From Alitta virens (Eukaryota > Annelida > Polychaeta > Phyllodocida > Nereididae): a stretch of 64,000 nucleotides of DNA. Positions 28,300-40,684 of this stretch are shown piece after piece. Every line of letters starts with the position of its first letter. Position 1 is the first letter of the stretch. Location: NCBI GenBank assembly GCA_932294295.1, contig OW028573.1, forward strand, positions 4,258,001 through 4,322,000, in the 5' to 3' direction. A program made the translations under genes and the position numbers. The notes under the pieces are model-generated. The model was not told where the DNA came from. It searched no databases and saw nothing but the letters and a program-made list of their open reading frames with translations.

Positions 28300-31200
28300 C
28301 AACAGAGGATGTATAACAATTACTTTACACATTTATTGCAAATGAAGACACTCTGTTCATATTTCACAAAGAAATAGTGAAAACAGCTATTTCAAGGCAT
28401 TGCCTTCTGGAATTTGCACTCGCGAAACAATTTAATTTGAGTGCAACTATCGCCTTTCTAACATGGCTACTTGTACTTTCAATATAAATGCAAGTGATCT
28501 ACCATGGTAAAAAATATTGACCCAACAAAATTTCCAACATTATTTAGGTCTAATAAAATGTAACGAAAGGGGAAATTTTTCCGTAAGCACAATAATGAAA
28601 AAACACATTTTTTTAGTAACCTGCAATTGTACTACATGTAATGAAATTAATCTAAGATATGCTTAAAAGCCACAATTTGCAGGTCAGAAATAGCTGTTGT
28701 CACCACATCAACCTTTAATTAGATTAACTAAAATCTTCGATTAACTCAGCAAAGTCAACTGCAAAGGGTTAACTCCACTTATCCATACAAAAATATATAG
28801 TTTCTATTGCAACTTATAAATCCTCTTCAACAGTTATCAATTTCTTTTAGTTCTTAGTGAAGATCACCCAGACTGCCCTAATTGATTAGCACGCTGCCTT
28901 GTATTTTGGGATTAACAGAAAGACCAAAGTTTTTTTAATCAACAGAACTCTCGTGTCTTCTAATCAATAAAAGTGGCTCCATGATTTTTTTGTTTTACCC
29001 ACAAATACGTTGGGCTCCATTCACAAGCTCTTACTCCAGCCTCTATAAGAATATCCTGTCCCAATGCAGGGATGTGAGTGGCAGTTGCGAGAGAAAAAAG
29101 GGAGAAAACTGGAAACTAGTATCAGTTAAAAAGTAATTTGTACGAATACAGCCACAAAATATGAAGATTTTAGACATAACCCAGAAAGCTCACACCCCTG
29201 CTATGACCAGAGCTGCTTTTTTCTGAAGCCCAGCATTTAATGAGTTGCAAAAAGAAAAGAAAAAATTTCTTTGCCTGGTCCTACTTCATCTCCTCTCAGT
29301 AAGGAGTTATTTGAGTGTGAAGGGCAAAAATGAGGACTAATTTTAGTAATTTGTTACACTGCACTTTGTTGAGTTTCCTTGAATAAATTGCTGCCACTAG
29401 TCTACTCAATAAAAAGTAAATTATTTATTTTATTTCTATAATTGCTGAATTGAAAAAAAATTATGTTTCATTTTTATCACATGATGCAATGTGATTATTC
29501 TCTCCGGGCAGTTTCCAAAACCAAGTAGAACGGAATCACAAACTATTCTTGCCGGTTTAAAAAAAATCATGAATTTGAGCCTTAATTTTGACTAACTACA
29601 AAGAAATTCCACAGCTTTGCAGTTATTCAGATAACGGTTGTATTGCACAGGAAACCAGGGCAGATAATCGCACCCAATCTTCCCACCCCCCAAAAAAATT
29701 AGTGTCCTTCCCTATGCTCAAGTTTGAAATTGAAAAGCAAAGGGTTTTACATTGTTTAAGACATGGTATAACTAAGCTACGAGTCCAGAGCCTTCCTACA
29801 CTAATTTCTGACGGCAGACTGACGCTCCTGCTTCACATTGCAAGGCCGTTGTGATGTTCGACTTGCATGCCATATTAGCCGGGAGTCTCATAATTAATTC
29901 AAGGACTCACCATTTCGAGTTTTATCATAGAAACAGAAATTGGACTATATCAATCAGCATAGCATGCCGACGTAATACACCCTTGACAATGACCTTGCTC
30001 AGTCATATCATGGCTAGGTGTAAAAAGTTAGACTATATCAGGAAAAAAATATATATATGCAAGAAACTTAATGGGTCTTGAGACTCTTTGACACATTTAT
30101 TTGGTCATAAATTGTTCATAGTTCTGTACTTATGAAATGGGAAAGATTATTTTTTATTGTCATCACCACTCTCTTCCTCTGACATCCGCGCCCCCCCCCC
30201 CCCCCCCCAATTTTTTTGTGAGAAATGCGTCATACTTCTTAGCTCTTCTTTCCTTTTAAAAATCAAAGAACTGATTGGACTGTTTGTTGTCCCTTTAAAA
30301 GATATCTGGCTGCTTTCACATTAATCAATTCATAATTTTAATAAATGTCTCAACTTTTTTGTTGAATTCGGCTGAAATTCTGTGCTGCAGTGCACTTTGC
30401 AAATGTCTTTCTCTTGCACACTTCATTATAAAACTATGGCCCATTCATTCACAGAACTTGACCTTAAAGTTGGGCAAGTGAAACCCTCTTTTTTGCATAA
30501 CGTTAGATTTGACCACAGAATAAAAAAATTATCATCCCACCTACAAACCTAAGTTTTCCAAGAAAATAATAGGAAACAATTCTCTTCTTCCTGCCTAGAT
30601 ACCACCAGCCTAGATACTAATTTTAAAGGCATCAATAAAATCCGATGCTAACCATTGCACAGAACCCAGGGTGGCTGCAGCTTTCTTAAAGTTAAATTTG
30701 CAGACCTCTTAACTTTTTAAGACCAAAATCTTTCAAATTTAAGACCACGTCATCGGGATGCCCATATGCTGCATACCTGGCATAATTTTGCTTCATTGTA
30801 ACTCTTTAGAGCCAATGTGTACATTTGTGAAAGATTTTATATGAATTATTTCCATAAATTCGGAATTAAATTGCTGTCAACAATCAAGTAATTTCATTAA
30901 AACACTTCGGAACAGAATATAACTTTTTAAAACCTCCTCTAACAAAGTTTTTAAGACTTTTTAATATAGAACTGGATTTAAGATTTTTTAAGGATGCGCG
31001 GCCACCCTGTTACCCATACATGTCCCACCTGCCCAAAAGAACCCTCATAATAATCTTGTCATTTACGTATGTCGCTGAGTAAACTAGATCTGAAGTTTTT
31101 ATTTGTTGCCTCTTTATTCCTGCAAACCTCTGGTTAAAATACCCCCCGGAGTGCATACTACTTTACATGTCTGCTCAGAAATCTGCTACAACACGTCAAA

Positions 31201-31908
31201 GAATAGAAATAACCTTTGTGTGAAGGGACAGGGAACAAAATATTTCACAACAAACACACCAAATCAACACCAACTCATATAGTATTCCGGTATTGGTGAA
31301 TACAAAGAAGAAACAAAAGTATAAGTTTGTATAAAAATAGGTTCTATTTTCATCAATATTCTTTGGAAGAATATTTGACTGTATTAAAGCAATTTGGCAA
31401 CTGTCAAGAACTGCAACAACTTCACCTGGCATGAGATTGGGCCAGGCAACAAATTATATTTGAGCCAAAATTGACAAAGAGTTCACACACATAATTCACC
31501 AGGTAAAATCTGTTGCTGCAAGGCCACAAAAAGAAAATAAATTGTTCTATCACATTTCTGCAGTTTGAAAACCCCACCTTCACTGAAGTAGAGTTCAACG
31601 ATAAATCGAATCTATGGGTCTTTAATGTTGTTAAAATTTTTAAAAGTTAGTCTTTCGGTTCACTTCAGAGTGTTTTTTTCTTAACACTCCTTACTTTGAA
31701 ACATTTGAACATAAAATCAATAAGATTCATTTGGGAATTGTGGGATTTTCCATTTCAGATCTATATGCATATTGGTGAACAGATGAAATGGACGTAGGAG
31801 ATGAAGGCAGTAAGACAATTAAATTAGAGCAGTCTGGATGATGGTTGGGTCAATGAACACGAGTGTAGTAATAAGCAGGCGCTGCCTGTTCAAATGTCAT
31901 TGGAGTAG
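28300..31908 (-). other. Non-coding; probable long WTAP 3' UTR
   Basis: This 3.6-kb stretch after the WTAP stop has no recognisable gene on either strand. It contains an 18-C run at 30191-30208. It may be a long 3' UTR ending at the minus-strand AATAAA near 28293, or may include plain intergenic DNA. Minus-strand AATAAA motifs near 29415 offer a shorter alternative. Confidence 0.4.
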
Positions 31909-34218
31909 CTAATCCTCCTCCTCTTCCTCTCCCTGTGAACCATATTGGGCAGGACTGAGGGCCCCATTGGGGATGGGCCGTAGCCCTTCAGACTTATCTA
32001 CTGTCCGCTGACTGCTAACAAAATCAGTCTGGTCCATGTCCTCCTCAACACGAGTGTTTGGGGCCCTCTGCGGACTCCAGCTTTCACTAGAAGTCCCATC
32101 TGTCTGTTCGGCAGCGTCTGCACTGTCCGACGGAGGCTGGTTCTGTGAGGAAGAGGAGGAAGGAGTCCTGTGGGTGTTTAAATCTAATTTATTATTAGTC
32201 TGCTGCTGGTTTAAAAACTGTCTGTGCGCAGAGTCATCTTCCTCTGCTTGACTGTCTGAAAGGTCTGTTTCCATGTTGCCATGGCTGCCACCATTTGTAG
32301 TCTTTGTGGGATTGGCAGTTTCTACATTGTGATTACTTACATCCTGAGTGGATATAGACACAGGGCTACGAGTCCTTTCCGAGTTCCTCAGGCTGTTTTG
32401 GCAGGAGACCGTCTCCATCTCCTCCTTACTGTCTTTAGTAGAGTCTCTGCCAGACATGGGCGATTCTGGCGCTTGTACAATGTTTGATTTTTTTACCTCA
32501 GCCAAGCTGTTGCGAAGTTCCCCATTCTCTCTCTGCAAGTTTGTCAACTGTTCTTTGCAGTCTTTTAATTGCTGTTGCAAAACATAAATAGTGCCTTGCA
32601 GCATTTCAACGTCCTCATCAAGTTCCATAACAAACTCGTCCATCTCTGAAAAAAGTCAAATCATAAATTGATTACGAAGTGCGCATAAGTAAACTGACAT
32701 CAACGCAAACACAAGAAAACTTAGTAAATTCCAGGTAAAAAAAACATAATCACCTGCTTGGCTCTTCTTCATCTCCTGCACAAGGGTTTTCTCGAGGGCG
32801 ATCTGGCCTTCCAGTTTTGCTGTCCTCCCAGACGATATAACTTTTCCAAGTTCTTCATTCTCTTGTAATAACATTCGACACTTGGCCATTAGTCGCTTTC
32901 CAGTTTGACTGAAGATAAAGCACCAAGAATTCCAAGATTTAATATACACTTTCCAATCTGACTTGACATTCTGCAGCATTTTACATAAGTTTATCGCACC
33001 AAATACCTGGCACGGTTTACTGGCATTCACATTTGGCCATATTTATGTTGCAGGGGAAAATACAAAATTATATACCATCAACCCTCACAATCAAGCAGCT
33101 AATTCAGTTCTAATGTGACACTGGCCAAGTTGTGCAACTTCTACAATTGAAAACCTGGGCAAAAAGGCTTGACGGGAAGTGATGAAATAACATTCGTTTA
33201 TAAACTATATGCGAAAACAAGATTTGTACCTGTCTGGTGTAAATTTCCATGCAGCTAAGTCATTCTGGGCTTGTTCCAACTTTTCCTTGTATGCATCCAT
33301 ATCCTTCCTCATGCGTTGAAACATGAGGTTTATTGCTGGATCCAATAACATAGAGCGGAGCTGAGCTGTGCTGGGGTTCTGTGCTTGCTTCATCTCAGCA
33401 ATTTGGTTCTGTAAGAGATAGATCAAAGTTTGGGACTTAACTTTCGAGTAATCATTTTTAAGAGCATTTTTATGAAGTTAACAAATTAGATCAAATGCTG
33501 GCAATGTAATATATATGTCAGCATATTCCTTTTAATAAAGGCTTCTTCAGTTGATAATACTGTGGCCACAGAGGTCACATTAATAAATGCTCACCATATA
33601 TTCTTGCATCTCTTGTTCTTTACTTGCAAGTCGCATCACAAGAATATTTTCCCTCCTAGAAGCATCTATCTGTTTGGTTTTCTCTCCTTCCCTCGGTACA
33701 ATGTCGTCATCCAATTCTGGAAGAAAATTAATACCAGATAAGTCAAGCAATTTGGAAGAAAATTGATACCAGATAAGTTAAGCAACGTTCCAGATGTGAG
33801 TAACAAGGTCAAAAATAAATTTTGACATGTCGACCAAGCGTTGGCAACTTACTGCTGTCTCCTTCATTGTGATGTGGGAATCCCTGTTTGTTCATGAGAT
33901 TTTCAATGATATTTTGCTGCTCATACCATCTGAAACAGGCCACAAGAATCAAATCCTCAACTATAAAGAGGCTAAATAACAATCAACATCAAGTAAATAG
34001 ACACATGATGTCAATTAACCATTCTTACTTGTCGAGAATTTCCTCCTTGCTGAGATGCTCAATGTCCTCTCTCCTCACTTTCTGCTACAAAAGAAATAAA
34101 AATAATAATGCCAGAACAAACAGAAACCTCATGTATGAACACGTTAATTACAACTGTAAAAAATGCCACCAAGAAAATATCGTACCTTTTTCAAAGGGGG
34201 TGGACCCTCGTCAGCCAT
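31909..34218 (-). CDS. WTAP: WTAP, m6A methyltransferase complex adaptor
   Basis: Seven coding exons on the minus strand: 34186-34218, 34029-34084, 33853-33929, 33595-33716, 33230-33408, 32754-32908, 31909-32645; 452 residues (human 396). WTAP (Drosophila Fl(2)d) is the nuclear coiled-coil adaptor that holds METTL3-METTL14 to the VIRMA/HAKAI/ZC3H13 module and so directs mRNA m6A and some splicing choices. The coiled-coil landmarks appear in order: ARRENILVMRLA-type SRRENILVMRLASKEQEMQ, QLRSMLLDPAINLMFQRM, LEQAQNDLAAWKFTPDSQTG, KRLMAKCRMLLQENEELG, and ELDEDVEMLQGTIYVLQQQL. The last 200 residues are Ser/Asn/Glu-rich and low-complexity and are longer than in human. The first coding exon holds only 11 codons and sits behind an acceptor, with a 5' UTR exon whose donor is at 34921. 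WTAP is divergent with SOD2. Confidence 0.97.
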
Positions 34219-34920
34219 GATCTGAAACAACATACAATAGAATGAATAGATTTGGTTTATGAAATTACGCAAAGACAACAGGCAGTATTATTTCTCTATT
34301 TTCAGGATTGGCAAATGTCTTGACTAGGAATGACTTCCTAATGTGGATTACTTCACTGCCTATGAGCTGACAAGCACAGAAAACTGCTAAGATTACTAAA
34401 GATTGAGTGAAATGAATACACTCTATGTATCCATTTCATGTAGAGTTAGTGAAATGAATCCATACTGAACGAATACAATCCTGGCATTACTGAAAACAGC
34501 AGCACTAACTAGCACACTTGGAGAACTTTAATGCCAGTCAGACACAAGTGATTTTCTATAACTTGTATAAGTATAAGTTTTAGCACCATTTCAACAGGTA
34601 TGTACATTTGACAGTTCATCAAAAATGACATAATCAACTCACATGGAGGAGGCGTATTACAAACGGCAGGTTGCATACCTACAATGGCGCTGAAATTGTG
34701 CATTACTGCAAGAGTTCGACTGGGGACGAGGAATAACTTTGCACCAGCACGTGTGTATCATGCAAATACATTAAAACAACCTCGCGCACCGCCCAAAATG
34801 CTATGCAAAAGCTGTCAAAATGGCGGCCGACGATACTCAGAGACAAGCTTCAATACCTGAGAAGAATTGCAGCAATTCACCCTTAAATTACATATAACGC
34901 ACTCTTAAATGTTTACTCAC

Positions 34921-35304
34921 TGTGATCCTGGTTATCCTTGGTGCTTCGGTAACAGCTTTTGCAGCCTAAAAATCCAATAATTGTTTTTAGAACCATCAAT
35001 TTTCACCTTGATGAGCGGGGAACGCCGTCAACAAGGAGGCCGCCATGTGTATTCGGTGTGAATTCTGGGAAATATTTAAAAACATTAATATTTTAATTAA
35101 GCGAGTAAAACATATTCACTCAATATAGATAAATATATAAAGAAGATTAAACCTTATGGATTACCTCATTTATTTTTCATGGTAGGTTTTACGAAAAATT
35201 TAATCATCTGCATGCTGCTGCCCTCTATAGTTTCACCTGCTCGGCTGGTTTGTGGATTGGCTGTCAAGGTCGCTGTTTTAGGTTTCTGAGCTTCAGCTGT
35301 CAAC
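34921..35304. promoter_or_regulatory. Bidirectional promoter, WTAP / SOD2
   Basis: A minus-strand GTGAGT donor at 34920-34915 marks the end of a non-coding WTAP first exon. The SOD2 ATG is at 35305, so the two transcripts start within a few hundred bases. ATGGCGGCC, the core of a YY1-type motif, lies on the minus strand at 35038-35046; a second, AAAATGGCGG, lies on the plus strand at 34817-34826 within the WTAP 5' intron. Paired YY1 motifs near TATA-less divergent starts are typical of housekeeping promoters. Function is inferred. Confidence 0.55.
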
Positions 35305-36862
35305 ATGCTTGCTAATTACAGCAGAACCTTGGCTAGGTAATTGGCTTGTTAATGTGCATGTGTTTGCTGATGAAATGCACGCAGCACAACAGAATGTCAA
35401 TGAATAACAAACTTGCAAACAAGGTTTTAACATGTTCATTTTCTGGGATTTGGGTTGTGGAGAAAATTGACAGAATGTCTAGACTCTAGTTATCTGCAAA
35501 ATATTCATAACACATGATCAAATTAAAATGTATGCCATATGGTCAATTTGTTTAAATTTCATTGAATTATTTATAAATGGCAATTAAAAAACACTTAATC
35601 TACTGCTGATCCAGGTTGCCAAGCAAGGGGGTCCTTGCTTGTGCAGGAGCCCGACTGAAGCACTCTGTTCCTGATCTTCCATATGACTACAATGCCCTGG
35701 AGCCTTACATTTCAGCAGATATAATGCAACTTCACCACTCAAAGCATCATGCTACCTATGTAAATAACCTTAATGTGGCAGAGGAAAAAATAGCTGAAGC
35801 TACTGCGAAAGGTAAGAAGTTTGTTTGTCTTCTGTGTGTGTGCACTTTTTTCATTTAGAAATGTTACCCATTTATGATATGAGCATCTTTTTCTCCTTTT
35901 GCTGCAGGTGATATTTCTTCAGTAATCGCACTACAGCCAGCTTTGAAGTTCAATGGAGGAGGACATTTGAACCACTCCATTTTCTGGCAAAATATGTCAC
36001 CCAGTGGAGGTGGTGATCCATCGGGTAAATAAAATACAACATGGAATGTAAAAAGAAAAAAAATTGAACCATGCTTCCTAAATTACAGTGGTCATTATTC
36101 GAGGGTTTCAGTCTCTGTAGTCTGAGGAAACCCCTTAGTATGTCAGTTTTTTTTTTTCAATCAACAGATCAAATTAAGGATGAATGCCAATTAAATGTAA
36201 CCTCGGGAGGACACAGTGAATCATCCAGTGTGTATACCTAAAAGTAACCACTACACTGTGTTGTAATATCTCATTTATCTGCACTGATGATTTTCGTCAG
36301 GGAATTATGGTGTTTTCTGAGGGATGAAACTGGTGGAAATTTCAGGAATATTTTACCTATGAAATGTAGGAAACCCTGCCATACTTGAAAAATTACATGT
36401 TAATAGATTAAACTTGTTGGTTTTCTTTCAAAGGAGACCTTCTGCAGCAGATAAAGATGGATTTCGGGAGTGTTGACAACATGAAGAAACAGCTATCTGC
36501 CCTAACTACGGCCATTCAGGGATCTGGATGGGGATGGCTAGGCTATAATCAGTCTGCTAACAAATTACAGATAACCACATGTGCGAACCAAGATCCTCTA
36601 CAAGCCACAACAGGTAAGATATCCGATATAGTGACATTATGTCATATTGTGGCCTTGTTTTCACTATACTGATCACTGATATGACAACTATAATTTATTG
36701 TCTTTTTTGGTTCCAGGACTAGTTCCGCTTTTTGGCATTGATATATGGGAGCATGCTTACTACCTTCAGTACAAGAATGTTCGACCTGATTATGTTAATG
36801 CTATTTGGCATGTTGTAAATTGGAAGGATATCGAAGCCAGATTACAGAAAGCACGTAACTGA
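35305..36862 (+). CDS. SOD2: Superoxide dismutase [Mn], mitochondrial
   Basis: Five exons: 35305-35336, 35615-35811, 35908-36024, 36434-36613, 36717-36862; 223 residues (human 222), all phases consistent. The enzyme converts superoxide to oxygen and hydrogen peroxide in the mitochondrial matrix. The N-terminus is a targeting peptide rich in Arg/Lys/Ser, with the mature enzyme starting near [19 protein letters not shown]. The metal ligands are all visible: His in [13 protein letters not shown], His in [11 protein letters not shown], and Asp and His in [14 protein letters not shown]. The Gln of ANQDPLQ is the Mn-type second-sphere residue, which supports manganese rather than iron. [14 protein letters not shown] closes the domain. 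The transcript is divergent from WTAP. Confidence 0.98.
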
Positions 36863-37575
36863 ACATATCTGCACTGCGGAATGTGCTAAATAACTGAAAA
36901 GCACTTAAATTTCATCAAGCCTTGATGTTGTTTCATTTGTAATCATGTCACATTGATTACTTGCTATAAAGTAAATTAAATGTTCTTGTGATACAGAAAT
37001 GTAACACTCTAAATAGTTCTGACGTTTATTTTTTCATCTGATGCAAGCAAAGAGAGATATAATCTCCCTTTTGGGTAGTGTTGAGCCTTATAAGACTGGA
37101 AAGCAACAGAAGCACTCTCTGTAATGCATTTTATAAAACCTTGCTTGGATGTTAGCTTCATATCTGCTGCATGTTGTCTGGGAAGTTAGGGTCAGTGTAC
37201 ACAGTATGATGCTGTCATTTGAGATATGATGGACCATGTGATAGTAGCTTCCATTTTGTCTGTGTTGCAAGAAAAGGGGTCAGGGATATACCATTGCTTG
37301 TGGTTCTTTTGGCACATGACTCCACTAACCAAGCCAGGAGTTTTTCTGTGGTATCATATATGTGCTCCAGCAGGTGCAATTCAATGACCAAGCCTAAGAT
37401 AAACTACATTATGCACTATGCATGGGCTTCTAATCAGCCCAGTCTTCAGGTTACATTGCAAGTAAATGGTCTTCCATGGCTATTGGCACAGCATACAAAT
37501 TACAATAACCTGTTTTGGATTGCCAAAACAGCATCTAGACTGTAGACGCTGCAGATGCACACTATCTTGGGCCCT
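36863..37575. other. SOD2 3' flank, no gene seen
   Basis: Probable SOD2 3' UTR followed by unremarkable AT-rich sequence. No AATAAA was placed with confidence; ATTAAA-like variants are possible. No open frame here resembles a known family. Confidence 0.4.
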
Positions 37576-38220
37576 TTATTAAGGAGGACTCCGGAGGTAC
37601 TGGTTGAGCCAGCCTCCTTAACCAGGCAAGCTCTGACCAAATTTGTCCTGTCTAGAGGGCTGGACGATGCTCACTTCAAAATTCTCCCTTCTATGACCAC
37701 GAAGGGACAACCTTCAAAGTAATTCTTCCTAAGGGGGCTAATTGTCCTAGTAGGGCCAGTATTTGTGTCTTGGAGTCAAACTTCATGGCAAAGAGGCCCA
37801 TCATCTAAGCTGGGCCAACCTTCTTGACTAAGGCCACGTTTCTTGGTGAAGGGGCCAGCTGCTCCCAACCTGGAGCTATTTACCTGATGAAGAGGACCAC
37901 CTTTCTACTTGGGACCAACCTCTGTGAAGAGGCCAGTCTTCTTGCATTGAAATTTCCTGGTTAAGGGGCAGTCAACCCAACATCCTCAGTTAAGGGGCCA
38001 AGCTCATTGGTGGCCGACCATCCATCCAGGAAGAACATCTCCTTCCCCAGAAATTGGATGGTTGCACGGAAAAAGTGGGCCTCCATTTAAAAGCATGAAA
38101 GCTGAATCCCTGACTGGGAAGGTCCGCTCCCTAGTCAGGATAGGCAGCCTGTTCACCAGGAAGATAGATACTTCCAGAAGGGCCAACATTCCTGACAGAG
38201 GGCTAGCCTTCCTACAGTTA
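37576..38220. repeat. Degenerate tandem repeat, about 20-22 bp units, left arm
   Basis: The sequence is built from variable units resembling CTGGTTAAGGGGCCAACCTT, such as CTTGGTGAAGGGGCCAG, CTGATGAAGAGGACCACC and CTGTGAAGAGGCCAGTC. The spacing varies around 20-22 bp. Open frames through it are by-products of the repeat. Related units recur in the opposite orientation at 38640-38960. Confidence 0.6.
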
Positions 38221-38639
38221 GTTTCATAAAATATGGCTGACTCTAGACAGCTGTAGCAACCTATTCCTGGCTGTAGCTATAACTGGCTAAAGCCATACGT
38301 TTCTGTCTACTCCTAGCTTATAGTCGGCTTACACTTACCACCAATAAAAAATATCCTTGGTAAATGTAAGAAATTTATCTAATATATCATACAAATTTAT
38401 GCACAAAAGACATGCATCGTTTAAAAAAAAAATAGTGGCATTTATGCATAACTCTCAACTTATGCATGGTGCTGCATGCACTTTTAGATCTGGCTTTGAG
38501 TAGCCAGCTATAGTCAGAAAGTTCCATTTAGTGCCAGGTAGCATCATATAGCGGAAGTTGTCTAACTTTGTCTAGGTTCAGTTTGACAGGCGTTTAATGA
38601 AACTGACTGTACTTTGGGGCCCCAGGCTGATGCTAGCTT

Positions 38640-38960
38640 CCCTGAGTGGTGGTCAATCCGCGTGACAAGGAGCCTGCCATCCCCAGCCAGAGCTGTATCA
38701 TCCAGAAATGTATGTTTGCCTTGGTTGGTGGCCCTTTGCCTGAAAGGTTGGCCCACTCACAGAGAAAATACCCTGTGCTAGAAAGTTGGGCTCCTTCAGC
38801 AGACAAGATAGTTGCCATTCAGCAGCTGGGAAGACTAGCACCTTCAACAAAATATACCCTTTGCTGTGAAGGTTGGCTCATTCACCTATAAAAGTAGTCC
38901 CTAGGACCATCCTGGGATAACTGACTCTTTTACTGTGGCAGTTGGTTCATCACTCGCAGG
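38640..38960. repeat. Degenerate tandem repeat, inverted right arm
   Basis: Units such as GAAAGGTTGGCCCACTCAC, GAAAGTTGGGCTCC and GAAGGTTGGCTCATTC are the reverse complement of the AAGGGGCCAACCTTC type seen in the left arm at 37576-38220. The two blocks are separated by about 420 bp of ordinary AT-rich sequence. The whole is an imperfect, very degenerate inverted arrangement. Confidence 0.5.
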
Positions 38961-39242
38961 CTTCTGACTAAGGGAAGAGACCAGTGCCCTCTCCTCCATT
39001 TGAAATGTTTTGCGTCTTCGCTGAATGATGTCCCCTTTCACCAAATGTGTTTTTGTTTTTTTATCTAGTGTCATTAGCCAAAATATTCTATGCACGGGCA
39101 TTTCATCCAGTGCCAATAGCAAATTCGTCAATGGACCCTTAATTCATCTGCAGTACCAAGAGAAGTATATACTGCAACATTATGCACATGATGCAGTGCC
39201 TGTAACAACAACAATAATATTTATTAGCCCCAAACACTGATG

Positions 39243-39503
39243 AAAAGAAGAGCTCAGAAATCCGGCTGTTCTGCAACTGCGGTTTCTTCAACTATCTTCA
39301 CATATGGATCAACGGCTAATAACCATGTAGCTACCTTAGCCAACATAAATGGCAGGCAGTTTGTCCATCGTTTGCCTGACAGTTTCTCAGCTGGATTGAA
39401 TGCTTTGAGCCTTGCCTTACAAAATATTAGCAATATCCTGGACCGTCAGTTCATCATTTTCTCCGATTCCCTGAGAACCCTCAAACATAGACTTAAATCT
39501 AAA
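39243..39503 (+). pseudogene. RNase H domain remnant of a retrotransposon
   Basis: An open frame reads IFTYGSTANN, then RQFVHRLPDSFSAGLNALSL, then FIIFSDSLRTL. This follows the order of a retrotransposon RNase H domain: a TDGS-like first motif, then SAEL, then FSDS. The first catalytic Asp is replaced by Tyr and the Glu of SAEL by Gly, leaving only the last Asp. It is therefore dead. It lies head to tail with the minus-strand reverse transcriptase fragment next to it and partly overlaps its extended reading frame. Confidence 0.55.
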
Positions 39504-40299
39504 TAATATCTTCAATTGCTTTGATGCCTTTTTACACAAATTTTTGACATGTTCATCGAACTTAAGATTATTGTTGATCAATACACCCAACAACCGTACA
39601 TTGTCACTTGTCTTAATAGTAACATCTTCAATTATCAAACTGTCTGGTAAAGTCACAGGATTTCTTTGAGGCTTTAAGAACATTACCTGGAATTTATCAG
39701 GATTTGCCTGCATATAATTATCTGAAAACCACTTCATAGTATTAACAATATCCACTTTTAACAATTCGACTACTGCATCAAGACTTGTACTACTTACACT
39801 CAGGGTGTTATCTTCAGCATAATTAAACATCTGTGCATTTTGTACATTCCAGAATAAGTCATTCATAAAAATGTTTAACATCAAAGGCCCCAAACATGAG
39901 CCTTGGGGAATTCCCCTTGTCAAAGCAAGCCAAGAACTTCTAGAATCTTAAATTTTTACACATTTTTCTATGGTCTAAATAACTAATTATGAATAAACAA
40001 GAGTCATCACTGAAACCATAAGAATGCAATTTCGCAACAAGTAAATCATGCAGTATACAATCGAAAGCCTTTGACAAATCCATTATTAAAGTACCAACAC
40101 ATTTATCATTATCCAATGAACGTTTCCAGGTGTCTATAGCATGAGTTAAAACCTGGCTGCAACCATGACCTTTGCGATAAGCACCTAAGTGCTTGTCAAA
40201 TAATTCATTCATGTGTGCAGTGATCTGTTCAGATATTAACATCTCAAATGACTTGCCAGTACCTTCCTCAGACTTCAGAGGATGTGCCAAGGGGTACAT
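39490..40299 (-). pseudogene. Non-LTR retrotransposon reverse transcriptase remnant
   Basis: The minus strand encodes the middle of a reverse transcriptase. The first part (40299-39940) has ISEQITAHMNELFDKH, GHGCSQVLTHAID and LIMDLSKAFDCILHDLL. A stop and frame change near 39930 follow. The second part (39923-39490) has RGIPQGSCLGPLMLNIFMND, then FNYAEDNT at the polymerase motif, where YADD has become YAED, and VRLLGVLINNNLKFDEHV. The gene is truncated at both ends, frameshifted and altered at the active site. The family is of the Jockey/CR1/I type, not assigned further. Confidence 0.85.
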
Positions 40300-40609
40300 A
40301 TATGCAAAATGGCAATGATGGTGGTCTGTAACCCATCACAACAAGCTTCACCTTATTCAACCGAACCTTGGGGAATGGCCTGGTGCCTGTAGGACATCCC
40401 GAAGGGAGAAGTGGTTTTTGGCCCAGCTTTGAATTGGTCATAATTGGTTCACCCACTATTACCTCATATGACTGTAGAACACATTTTGCTGAAATGTGGC
40501 GACAAAATGTACTTTTAGATCTAGATTTTAGGCCATATCTAACCATCATGTCTTCCTAGCTGTCCTGAAGTGAATGACCTCTTGGTGGTTAACACATTGT
40601 TATTTCCTA

Positions 40610-40684
40610 CCACTATTACTGCTATTACTATTATTACTATTATTACTACTATTACTACTATTACTACTACTACTACTATAATAA
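40610..40684. repeat. Trinucleotide microsatellite (TTA/CTA mix)
   Basis: Imperfect run of TAC/TAT triplets (ATTACTACTATTACT type), beside the retrotransposon remnant. Confidence 0.9.

Noticed and set aside
37219..37545. 108-codon plus-strand frame after SOD2
   Set aside because: No similarity to known proteins, no splice context; probably chance in the SOD2 3' flank.
40268..40549. 93-codon minus-strand frame upstream of the reverse transcriptase
   Set aside because: Could be an extension of the retrotransposon, but no endonuclease motif was recognised.
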